From: Leishmania martiniquensis
Lineage: Eukaryota > Euglenozoa > Kinetoplastea > Trypanosomatida > Trypanosomatidae
Reading direction: 5' to 3'
Assembly (NCBI RefSeq): GCF_017916325.1
Contig: NC_090170.1
Location: 994,001 to 1,058,000, forward strand
DNA: 64,000 nt
The notes beneath the pieces were generated by a model. It had not been told where the DNA came from. It saw nothing but the letters and a program-made list of their open reading frames with translations, and made no database searches. Position 1 is the stretch's first letter; each line of letters opens with the position of its first letter. Made by a program: the position numbers and the translations under genes. Of this stretch, positions 50,540 through 58,700 are shown piece by piece.

Positions 50540-51175
50540 CGCATGGTGTCCCTTGGAGGAAGGGTGGAAAAGAAAAGAGGGACGAGGTGGTGTATATGGA
50601 GCTTGCGCCTACATAGCGATGCCCTCTGCCACCAAAGCTCCTGCCGCTGCTGCTGCTGCTTCCGTTGTGTGCCACCTCCCCTCTGTTTTTAGTCGGCCTT
50701 GCCTGCAATACAATTCCACCTGTGGTGTAACAGAAGAGCGTCGTTGGCACACGCCATTTTTCTGCCGTTGCCGCTGGGGGTGGTGCTCAAAGAGAAGTGG
50801 TGAGCAACACAGTGGCCAGTGCTTGGCCGCTGTGGCGCTGCTCTGCCAAGCACCTCCGCGTACGATTCAGATGCGCATTTTTTGTTTTGGGTGCAGGCGT
50901 GGGCTTCATCTCTCTTCCCAACTACGGACCACGCACACGGCCACCGCTTCTGTACTTCTCGCGCGCTTCTCTCAGTCCGTTCATCGACACAATCCGTATT
51001 GAACCCTTTCGTCGGGGCCGCTCTTGGATCCCCCATTCTCCCATGCCCCCCCCACTTCCCACTCCACACGGGACGTGCGTGGAGAAAGAGCCAATACCAT
51101 TTGCCGTTATCGCGTCTCCAACTGTTGCGCAGGGGCGGATGGGTTCACTGCCCTCTCTCGCCCCAGCCCGGCCTC
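50540..51175. other. Intergenic region
   Basis: No supported gene. Two acceptor-like AGs lie close to the next start: 51131-51132, which leaves an out-of-frame ATG at 51139, and 51165-51166 after CCCTCTCTCGCCCC, which leaves a 9-nt 5' UTR. Confidence 0.55.
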
Positions 51176-51940
51176 ATGAAACGCGCTCTTTGCTTGCCGG
51201 GCACCACCAACTTCCGCGACCTTGGCGGCTACGCAACCACATGCGGGCGCCGAGTCCGTGAAGGGGTTGTGTTCCGCAGTGACAGTCTGCACCACGTACC
51301 CCCAGCTGTCGCACAGGAAGTGCTTGTGGATCGGCTGCACCTCACCCACTCTTTCGACTTTCGCAGCCCCGACGAGGTTCATCTCAAGCCGTACTCGTTC
51401 TCGCGCATTGAGCACGTACTCGTGCCCATCGGGGGGTCGATGGTGGAGAAGCTGCGGGAGCCGGGTGCGAAGGTCACACCCGAGTACATGCGCGAGCTCG
51501 TCCACGCCACGTACCGCGATCGTATCGACAACTACAGCCACCAGCTCGCGCAGGTATTGCAGTTTCTGACGAGTACCGATTTTGGGGCGGAGGGCCGACA
51601 GCAATCGATCGTCTTCCACTGCACCGCTGGGAAGGACCGTACAGGACTGATGGCGGCCATCATCCTTCACCTCGTTGGCGTCCCGCGCGACACCATACTA
51701 GAAGACTACATGCTCACCAGTGCCTGCCTGAAGCGTCCGACGGATGCGCACTACTACTACGACGCCACGAGGATCAGCGATACGGCCATCGACGTCATCT
51801 GGGGCATCGACTCGACCTACCTCAACGAGGCGTTTGACTACATGAAACGTCGCTACGGAGGGGTGGACGCATACGTGACGGAGAAGCTGAAGATTGATGC
51901 GGAAGCGGTGCAGCGCCTCCGAGCCCGACTTTTGGTTTAA
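51176..51940 (+). CDS. Tyrosine/lipid phosphatase of the MptpB-like type
   Basis: 254 residues. The P-loop is HCTAGKDRTG with nucleophile Cys149 and Arg155 (C-x5-R). The Lys-Asp after Gly is the mark of MptpB-like atypical phosphatases (Pfam Y_phosphatase3), found in bacteria and some lower eukaryotes, which act on phosphotyrosine, phosphoserine/threonine and phosphoinositides in vitro. The N-terminal motif TTNFRDLGGYAT (residues ~9-20) is also typical of the family. The C-terminal DYMLTSACLKRP and the helix AFDYMKRRYGGVDAYV complete the fold. There is no signal peptide or membrane helix. The frame is open upstream to 50819, but the family start (MKRALCLPGTTNFRDLGG) is at this ATG. It is the last + strand gene before the strand switch. 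Confidence 0.9.
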   Translation: MKRALCLPGTTNFRDLGGYATTCGRRVREGVVFRSDSLHHVPPAVAQEVLVDRLHLTHSFDFRSPDEVHLKPYSFSRIEHVLVPIGGSMVEKLREPGAKVTPEYMRELVHATYRDRIDNYSHQLAQVLQFLTSTDFGAEGRQQSIVFHCTAGKDRTGLMAAIILHLVGVPRDTILEDYMLTSACLKRPTDAHYYYDATRISDTAIDVIWGIDSTYLNEAFDYMKRRYGGVDAYVTEKLKIDAEAVQRLRARLLV

Positions 51941-52478
51941 TTGTGCCCATCACCGCATCCTTAGCTCTTTTCTTTTTAATCAACGTGTGCAGTCCACCAC
52001 AAACCAGTCAGCGAACAAAGGCGCCTCCCGCCCGCCCGGGAACAGGGCCTAGCCCCGGGTCCTGGCGCGCCGGGGTTCATGGCGATTCCCGAGGACGGTC
52101 CGGGGCCGCGGCCACGCACCGAAAGGGGGATGGGATGTGGGGGGCGGTTGGCGCATCTGCTCGTGGGCTGTTCCACTCGCCACTCTTTTTTGCCTTCTCC
52201 TAGGGCGCACCGCCTGGCCATGGCCTTGGCGCCCCCGCCCGTCGGTTAGGGGGCGGCTTTCGGGCTGGGGCTTAGGGGAGGGGGCGCGGCGGCGAAAGGG
52301 CGCCCTCAACGCCCCGCCAGGCCCCGTTCTTTTTTTTCTGCTTAAAGGGCGGCGCGCGGGCAGGGGTATACATTCGCAGAAGGTGCCTGGGGAGGGGGGT
52401 GGGGTTGCTGAGTGCCGAAGTGCGGGTGGGCACATCGTACGGGTTCGAAGGGGGCCGAAGCTCTGACAGCGAGGCTGC
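51941..52478. terminator. Convergent strand-switch region, probable Pol II termination zone
   Basis: The gap between the last + strand gene and the first - strand gene. Base skew flips inside it: T/C-rich on the + strand up to ~51990, G-rich from ~52060. It contains GC-rich palindromes (GGCCATGGCC at 52216-52225), a 7-bp hairpin (52230-52236 with 52249-52255), T6 at 52186-52191, T8 at 52330-52337, and a G-quadruplex-like tract at 52389-52404. In Leishmania such convergent sites carry base J and end transcription. I found no tRNA, 5S or snRNA gene, which such sites sometimes hold. Confidence 0.65.
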
Positions 52479-53396
52479 TCAGTTCGGCTCGGGAAAGCAG
52501 TAAACAGTGGACTTTGACGAGAAGTGAAGCGCGGCAAGAGTGGCATTATCCGGCCCCAGCGCACGTCCGTTCAAGACCAGCATTGGTAAGCGCGCCACCG
52601 CGCCCGGAGAGGCCGATGCCGTCCATGCCAAGATGATCTCGTGGATGCGGCGCTTGAGGTCGTACAGGGTCGACTCGCAGGTGCATGCAAGACTGAAGCT
52701 CGCCCCGTTCATGGTGCGGACGAGCACGGTCACACCACCGTTGTCGACGGCCTCTTCTGTTTCACCAAGCGAGAGCGCCGGCGTCGGGACCGGGTTAGGG
52801 ATTACCGGTGGCGCATTGCTGCTCACTCTGCGACGCTGCTGCACGGGAGTCTTTCGAGGAGCGCGCGGCAGCGGCTTGGGTGGCGCCTTGGCACCAGCAC
52901 TCCGAACCGCCGCCGCTGCCGCCGCCGCCGCCGCCGCGGCGACCACCACCTTTGAGGAGATCGGCTTCACCGCCGGGCACCGGTTCTTGTGGGTGGCTGA
53001 CTTGCGGGCGGCCTTTGCCGGTGTCGCTGCGGGACTTCTGTATCTTTTGCCTTTGGCCGCTGCGCTTGTGACGGGCACAGCCGGTGGCAGTGTTTTGCGC
53101 GGGCTTCCAGGTGGACGCTTCACCACCCGGGGCGCTGGTGCGGCAGGCTTCGCGGGTACCTTCTTGGATGGGGTGCGTGGCGATGTCGGTGCTGCTTTCT
53201 TCGATACCTGCGGCGACATCGATGCCGATGTCGCCGCCGCCTTGGACTTGGACTGAGCCGCAAAAGTTGCGCGCTTCCGCCTGGAACGTGCTTTGCTGCG
53301 ACCCCAGCCAAGGTACAGCTTGCCTAGGTTCAGGGCAGCCGCGTTGTCTACAATGTAGTCCGACCGCGGCCGGCGCTCGCGCGGCTGCAGTTTCAT
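52479..53396 (-). CDS. Basic Lys/Ala/Pro-rich protein with C-terminal ubiquitin-like fold
   Basis: 305 residues. The first ~215 are Lys, Arg, Ala, Pro and Ser-rich, with PKK/KAPK-like segments resembling histone H1 tails and a run of 13 alanines. The last ~85 residues (from GGVTVLVRTMNGASFSLA at about 217) look like a ubiquitin-like beta-grasp: first strand pair, helix STLYDLKRRIHEIIL, LPMLVLNGRALGPDNATLAAL, and final strand STVYCF. There is no C-terminal Gly-Gly, so it is an integral UBL domain rather than a conjugated modifier. Such proteins often sit in nuclear complexes; a nucleic-acid-binding tail fits this. ATG at 53394-53396 follows an acceptor AG at 53432-53433 (complement) and a pyrimidine-rich minus strand at ~53460-53490. 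An upstream in-frame GTG at 53444 was not used. Confidence 0.75.
   Translation of the reverse strand: MKLQPRERRPRSDYIVDNAAALNLGKLYLGWGRSKARSRRKRATFAAQSKSKAAATSASMSPQVSKKAAPTSPRTPSKKVPAKPAAPAPRVVKRPPGSPRKTLPPAVPVTSAAAKGKRYRSPAATPAKAARKSATHKNRCPAVKPISSKVVVAAAAAAAAAAAVRSAGAKAPPKPLPRAPRKTPVQQRRRVSSNAPPVIPNPVPTPALSLGETEEAVDNGGVTVLVRTMNGASFSLACTCESTLYDLKRRIHEIILAWTASASPGAVARLPMLVLNGRALGPDNATLAALHFSSKSTVYCFPEPN
52909..52940. repeat. Alanine-codon trinucleotide repeat within the UBL gene
   Basis: A run of GCC/GCT/GCG units on the + strand (GGC on the coding strand reads as Ala codons in frame) encodes the poly-Ala tract of the UBL protein. Runs of this type vary in length between strains. Confidence 0.8.
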
Positions 53397-53986
53397 TGGT
53401 TTTGTGCGTGTGAACGTGCTTAACGTGTGGGCTGCAGGGGCCACAGTTGCGGCGCGGAGGGAAATGGGTGATGGAGGGGGAGGGGGAGGAGTTCCGCCAG
53501 CGGCCGATGCGTCACCAGCGGCCGGCGGGTTGCGCGCGAGACCGACACGCGAGGTGTTCCTGTGAGGTGGTGGAATTGAGGCGCCAAAAGATGAGCGACG
53601 TGGTGCGTCAGTCCGAGCCTACAAGGGCGCGAGACGTAAGGGAGGGGGAGAGAGAAGGGGCGTAAGACACAGCCAGGAGCTAATACGTGACTTGCATGTG
53701 CCTCAGTGACGCAAGAAGTGGTGGCCCGGTCGAGCTGTAAGGATCCACCCCATCGCGTTCGCCGGCTCGAGAAGTGTGGATTCAAGAAGCACGTGCTTGC
53801 TGTCTCGCCTTTCCTATGAAAAACGCCGCGTGCGAATGCGGAGAGAGCGCGAGGGCGCGGCAACATCTGCGCAGCTGGCTCTCGGAGAATGGTGCGTGCC
53901 AGGGACAAGAGAAGAAGCGGATGAGCACGTCGTGAAACGGAACACAGGCGATACTGTACAAAGTGTGTTTTGTGTGCGAAAGCGCA
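53397..53986. other. Intergenic region (minus-strand 5' flank and 3' UTR)
   Basis: No supported gene. The minus strand is pyrimidine-rich near 53460-53490 and 53640-53655, as expected for genes on that strand. A G-rich + strand patch (GGAGGGGGAGGGGGAGG near 53474-53490) matches this. Confidence 0.55.
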
Positions 53987-55153
53987 TCAGGGACGCGGTG
54001 CTCCCTCTGGCTGGTCGCTCGCACCCTGCCGAGGTGTGCTTGCGGTGGGGGCCTGTGGTGTGTCCGCTGACGAGTCGCTCCAGTGCACCACGTTGCCGCC
54101 GTCGCGGTCCTCGGCGGACATTGTCTTCGAGTTCGCTGAGCTCTCCGCTGAGGCGTTCGGGAGAGGCGAAGAGACTTCCGCAGTGGTATCGGCTGCCGGT
54201 GACTTATCTCGGTTTACTCGCACTTGCTTCCGCTGCACCCCTGCGTCTCTGCGCCGTCGTCGTGTGCCTAGGTGGTAAATGGGAATGTCGTTGCCATCAG
54301 AACCGGTCACTGTCTGCCGCGAGAGCAGCTCGCACGAGGCAAGAAAGCGCGGCACCGTCTCCCCGCTCTTCACCAGCGACTGCAACAGTTCGCGCAGCAG
54401 AAACAGTGTGCGATCCGTGGTGCGGCGCCGGCGCGGTGGTGAGTGCGCGGAGCGGCCTCTACCGCTCTCCGTTGTTGCCCTTGGCGCCATGGTGGTGCTG
54501 AGTTGCGGCGCAGCGCTCTCTTTTGCTTCACCAGCGGCCACGGTCGTGTCTGCCACTAGCGCTGGTGGGGGTGTTGGCACCGGCGTCGCTGGCAGCGAGC
54601 CTTCCTCCTCGGTCGTCTCCGGTAGCACCTCGAAGTCCTCCACAATGATGCCGTTCTGCGGGTTCGCCCGGACGCAGTCGGGGGTGTTCTCAATCATGAG
54701 GGTGTAGTTCAGATCTCGGCCGAGCTGTCGCAGGTCCTTTGTGTAGTCCTCCTCACGGAACCACTTCGCGTGCCGATAGACAAGGTGCTTGATGATGTGG
54801 TCTTCGTTGATCTCCTCGAGGATGCACTTGGCGTAGTCGCGCTCGCCAGCGGTCCACACAATCACCTCGAAGTCGTCCTTCATAAAGCGGAAGAGGTCTT
54901 TCAGGTACGCGCGTGCGTACAGGGGGCCGTCCCTCGCGTACACGACTGTTTCATCGAGGTCAAAGACGACGGTGTAGCGTTTCGTGCCGTCCGAGGCCGG
55001 TGCAATGAGCTTCTGCCCGTTCAGCTGCATCGTCGGTTCGCGCCGCTTCAGCAGCTCGCCTTCGTCGTCCTCCGTCTTATCCTCAAAGAGGTTCTCCCGC
55101 AGCAGCGCGCTTCCGTTTGGCGGCGGGATCGGCTTTGGTGGGGAGTCCGTCAT
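53987..55153 (-). CDS. FCP1/SCP-type (NLI-interacting factor-like) HAD phosphatase
   Basis: 388 residues. The catalytic DxDxT is DLDET at residues 65-69 (Asp65 nucleophile, Asp67 acid). FEVIVWTAGERDYA (~90-105) holds the second motif Thr, and NTPDCVRANPQNGIIVEDF (~155-175) the C-terminal metal-binding part. Such enzymes dephosphorylate Ser/Thr in RNA polymerase II tails, lipins or other nuclear envelope and mitochondrial targets. The domain is split: ~85 Pro/Thr/Ser-rich residues interrupt it after VEDFEV, and the last helices come in TDRTLFLLRELLQSLV. The C-terminal ~120 residues are disordered and acidic. No membrane helix is seen, so a TIM50 or Dullard role is unlikely. ATG 55153 follows an AG at 55174-55175 on the minus strand; an in-frame GTG at 55198 was rejected. 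Confidence 0.85.
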   Translation of the reverse strand: MTDSPPKPIPPPNGSALLRENLFEDKTEDDEGELLKRREPTMQLNGQKLIAPASDGTKRYTVVFDLDETVVYARDGPLYARAYLKDLFRFMKDDFEVIVWTAGERDYAKCILEEINEDHIIKHLVYRHAKWFREEDYTKDLRQLGRDLNYTLMIENTPDCVRANPQNGIIVEDFEVLPETTEEEGSLPATPVPTPPPALVADTTVAAGEAKESAAPQLSTTMAPRATTESGRGRSAHSPPRRRRTTDRTLFLLRELLQSLVKSGETVPRFLASCELLSRQTVTGSDGNDIPIYHLGTRRRRRDAGVQRKQVRVNRDKSPAADTTAEVSSPLPNASAESSANSKTMSAEDRDGGNVVHWSDSSADTPQAPTASTPRQGASDQPEGAPRP

Positions 55154-55713
55154 GTCTTTTGTACCTACGACAGCTGTTGCGGGATCGCCAGTAAGCACGG
55201 CGGGGTGTGCGGAGGAGAGGTGGGGTGGTGGTAAGGGGCATCGAGGAGCATGGGCGCCAATACAGCCGTACCCGTGCGTCGCTCACGTAAGCGGCCGGAG
55301 AGCATGAAAAGAAGTGTGGTTTCAGAGCCAACGCGAATGCGTGTCAGAATGGTCACGGGTCATTCAGCGCGAAGAAAGCGCCACTCGCGAGGAGCAGCAG
55401 AAACGACCGACAAGAGAAGCGGATGGCGATGAGAGGGGGGAGGGGGAGGCATTCGATATCGCACCGGGGCGCCAGGGAGTGAGGGGGGGAGTGGGGTGCG
55501 GAGGTTTGGGGCCTACGCCGACACCAAAGAGCATTCGGTTAGTCGTGTAATGGTTGACAGAGGTGCGTCTATGTGAAATGCGTTCGACAAACACACAGAA
55601 TATATGCAGCGGAGAGGATGCGGACGGAGAGGAGTGCACGGCCACTGAGGAGCTCTTCTCTGCAAGGTTGCTTGAGCAGCGTCTCCGATGCAGTACGACG
55701 TGTGCTGGGACCC
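55154..55713. other. Intergenic region
   Basis: No supported gene. Minus-strand pyrimidine tracts (GA-rich on the + strand) at ~55430-55450 and 55485-55500. Short frames here are shadows. Confidence 0.55.
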
Positions 55714-57948
55714 TCAGTGCCCGTCGTTCTCGTCTGGGTCGCGCAGGTCGGTGGATTCCACCACACGCGAGTCGAAGGCCACTCCGTCTTCCCAACAGCT
55801 ATGATCGACGTGCAAGACGCTGCTTTCCCCTGGCTTCCGCTTCGAGACGGCCACTTGCGTGTGCCGCGGGCAGGCTGGGCAGGGCAAGAAGGGGTCGCGC
55901 TGTCCAAAGTTCACGTAGCCGCCGCTGTAGAGAGCGCACACGATGTGGAACATCTCCGTGCACCGGGGATGGTAGCATGCCACACACGCGCCGGGCATCC
56001 CGCAAAGCGCGCACAAGTTCATGCTCAGGTCGCACTCGACGATATCTTCCAACTCGCTCCCGCTTTGGTAGGCGGAACACAAGTGTGCGCAGCGCGGGTG
56101 AACAACGTGGACTGAGCGAGTAGCGCTGTTCACGAAGGTATGTGCACATGTAAGCTTTGTAGGCGCCTTCCCGTCTGGCACCCGCCGACGGTCGGAGAGG
56201 TCGCGCTTCACCTGCTCGAAGCTAGGTATTTGTGTACCGCGGTTGCGCAAGCTTTTTGTGAGCTGCTGCCGGACGACTGCCATACACGCCGCCTCGTCGC
56301 TGCAATCCAGGCCACAGAGCAGACATTGCGTGGAAACTTCCACCTTGCGGCGAATGCGCAGCTTGCGCTGTTCCTCACGGTTGGCATGCTGTTCCACCAA
56401 CGGCTCGCGCTCGCGAACATCGCGCGCCGTCACCATCTCGACCCCAGGCTCGATTGGCGTTCCGTCGACTGGGCGTCTCTGGCGCAGCAGCGCCTCTTGG
56501 CGACAGCGCAACTCCTGTCCGAAGCTCGACGGAACCACACCACTCACAAGCGGCGTGCTTGCGCCGGCATTGCCGCTAGAAGAGCACAGAGTGAAGGTTG
56601 TTCGCCGCGGGCCCGAGGAGGAGGACGACGACGAACACACAGGCGGGTACGCGCCGCTGCCGACACCAGTGAGAGAGACGCCATTCTCTGACGACGGTGC
56701 GCCACCAACACGACTTGGGGCGTGATAAAGTCGTTGCTGCGGCTGTCCAATGAGCTGGTTTACGTCCACCACTCCTGCCGAGCCAAGCTGCTCCCGCACC
56801 GTGACGATGGCGCCGCTGCCTCGCTGAGGCGCTGGCGTTGCGAGGATACGCACTACCTCCACTTTTGATGACCGATCGAGACGAAGCAGCAGTGGGTGTG
56901 GGTTTGTCTGGTAGCGTACGTCCACGTCGTTCTTGCGCCGCACGTACACCTGGCGCAGCTCCAGCACTTGCCGGCGGTCTCCGCGAAGGTGGTCTCGTAT
57001 GGCTTTGTGAACGACCTCGTCGAACGTGACAGCTGTGATGGCCTGCGTGACGTCCTCGGCGTCGCCCAGATCGAGCTCGGCCACCGTCATCCCCGGCTTG
57101 GGCGTTTTGAAGCGCACAGCAAGAAGGATGCAGCGCAGGTAAAACTTGACGTGCCCTGGAGGACACGTCAGTTCTCCGACCCGCACAAGAGCTTCGGAAT
57201 TCGGGTTGAGCAGACGGGAGTCTGGCGCGGCTTGACGTGGCTCTGCTGCAGCGGCCTGCTCGCCCAGTAATGGAGCACCCACGGCCGGGCGCACGACTGA
57301 AGCACCGAGCCTCGCGGCAGCGCCCTCGCACAAGCGCGCTAGATTCTCACGTGTGAGCATGGCACACTGCACAGGCGACGGCGGTACACTAGGGGTGGAC
57401 GACACCACCGTGGTGGCGGCGGTGGCCGTCACGGCAGCAGCAGGCTTACTAGTGAGCAGCTCCACTTCAAAGCTCTCCAGCATGTCTGGCGGACGCTCAT
57501 CGTCATCGGCGTCGCCGTCATCGCTGCTCTTGTCGTTCCTGTGCAGGGCAGACATGCTGCTGCTCGTGTAACGGTTTTCACATTCAGGGTGAACCAAAAA
57601 AGAGGGTGTGTCGCCGAGAAGCACCGGCTCTGCCATCTTCGCCACAGCGGGCTGCGTAGGCGGCCGCCGCTCTTTCGCTGCTCTGCGTGCCCACTGCCGC
57701 AACAGCGTACTAAAGTAGGCAGTGTCTACGACAATACGGTCACCGGTGCGCTCCTCCGTATAAAAGGCGGTGAAGTCAGAGTTGCCGAGCTCCATGAACC
57801 TGATCTTCGCTTCCACCAACGCGCGAAGGTCGTCATAGCTTTTGTCCTCCGGCTCTGAGAAGCTGATTATGTCGCGAAAGACCCGCTCACCATCGATGTG
57901 CGGCAGCTTCACAAAGCGCAGTCGGAGGCCGACGCGGATGCGTGGCAT
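55714..57948 (-). CDS. Extended-PHD zinc finger protein, probable chromatin factor
   Basis: 744 residues. The C-terminal ~200 residues (from CLLCGLDC near 537) carry paired Cys/His clusters: HPRCAHLC, CDLSMNLCALCG, CVACYHPRCTEMFHIVCALY, then CPACP. This order (zinc knuckle, linker, HPRC...FH.xCA) is the extended PHD or HC5HC2H module, found in chromatin readers and writers such as Jade/BRPF and MLL. The N terminus (MPRIRVGLRLRFVKLPHIDG, up to ~100) could be a PB1-like fold; I am not sure. The middle is Ser/Ala-rich with a second structured stretch at ~260-380 (AVRFKTPKPGMTVAELDL). The start ATG follows an acceptor at 57969-57970 (minus strand) with no upstream ATG. The frame is open to 58395, but without a fitting start. 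Confidence 0.82.
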   Translation of the reverse strand: MPRIRVGLRLRFVKLPHIDGERVFRDIISFSEPEDKSYDDLRALVEAKIRFMELGNSDFTAFYTEERTGDRIVVDTAYFSTLLRQWARRAAKERRPPTQPAVAKMAEPVLLGDTPSFLVHPECENRYTSSSMSALHRNDKSSDDGDADDDERPPDMLESFEVELLTSKPAAAVTATAATTVVSSTPSVPPSPVQCAMLTRENLARLCEGAAARLGASVVRPAVGAPLLGEQAAAAEPRQAAPDSRLLNPNSEALVRVGELTCPPGHVKFYLRCILLAVRFKTPKPGMTVAELDLGDAEDVTQAITAVTFDEVVHKAIRDHLRGDRRQVLELRQVYVRRKNDVDVRYQTNPHPLLLRLDRSSKVEVVRILATPAPQRGSGAIVTVREQLGSAGVVDVNQLIGQPQQRLYHAPSRVGGAPSSENGVSLTGVGSGAYPPVCSSSSSSSGPRRTTFTLCSSSGNAGASTPLVSGVVPSSFGQELRCRQEALLRQRRPVDGTPIEPGVEMVTARDVREREPLVEQHANREEQRKLRIRRKVEVSTQCLLCGLDCSDEAACMAVVRQQLTKSLRNRGTQIPSFEQVKRDLSDRRRVPDGKAPTKLTCAHTFVNSATRSVHVVHPRCAHLCSAYQSGSELEDIVECDLSMNLCALCGMPGACVACYHPRCTEMFHIVCALYSGGYVNFGQRDPFLPCPACPRHTQVAVSKRKPGESSVLHVDHSCWEDGVAFDSRVVESTDLRDPDENDGH

Positions 57949-58700
57949 CGATGCTGGTGCGCGTCGCCCTGTATCGAATGAGAAGACGGGACAGAGGCGT
58001 AGTGAAGAAGGCCGCTGGCGGCTGCGGTAATGTGTGTAGCTCACGTTAACGAGAAGGAATTTATGCGGGTGTTGGTGGGATCGGTGAGAACCACAGAGGC
58101 AGCTGCGCAAGTGTCTCGCCGATGGCTCCAGTGGACACGGTGCCGTTTTCTGACGCCGTTGTGGCACGCGCTCCCTCGTTTGCGTACCGGGTGTTGGCGC
58201 TGCTTTCTTCTCGAGGCCCACCCAAAACAAAGCTTCGAACGTGCGATGATGAGTGAGCCTGCCAGTGTAGTATACGCCTCTGTTTGAGCGCACGGGAAAC
58301 GGGAGCTCAGAAGAAACCGTGACAGAGACCCGCACAATAGAGGAGTGAAGTGGGGAAGGAGAAGGTGTGTGTGTGTGTGCGGAAGTGGTATGCACAGCTC
58401 TTTAGACCTTTGCATTCACACGGACCTTCCGCCACGAGAAGGAAGCGTCACACCCGCACCCATCTTGATCGATTGATCGATATCTCTTTCACGACTTCTT
58501 CCGATGGCATTGATGAGTTATCGTGGTGAGAGTGAAGACAGAGGCAGAGATGCGCGCTGACACGCGCACTTACACGCAAACACATACTATGGGAAAAAAA
58601 AACGGGGCTGCAACAGCGGAAGTGCGCTGCAAGGACAAAAAAGAGGAGCGCACAGAGGAACACCCGCACCAGTGCGGAGACACAAGACACACCGCCACCT
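57949..58700. other. Intergenic region
   Basis: No supported gene. It contains a GT repeat at 58366-58379, a 12-base palindromic repeat of ATCGATTGATCGAT near 58468-58482, and an A8 run at 58595-58602 on the + strand. Confidence 0.55.

Noticed and set aside
52230..52255. Bacterial-type intrinsic terminator (hairpin)
   Set aside because: The T8 run is 75 bases away and trypanosomatid Pol II does not use such signals. Listed only as structure in the strand switch.
53394..53444. Start of the UBL protein at 53444
   Set aside because: The codon there is GTG and lies upstream of the likely acceptor at 53432-53433.
57949..58395. Longer start for the PHD protein
   Set aside because: Upstream of a good acceptor on the minus strand; translation of GT repeats and poly-Y DNA.
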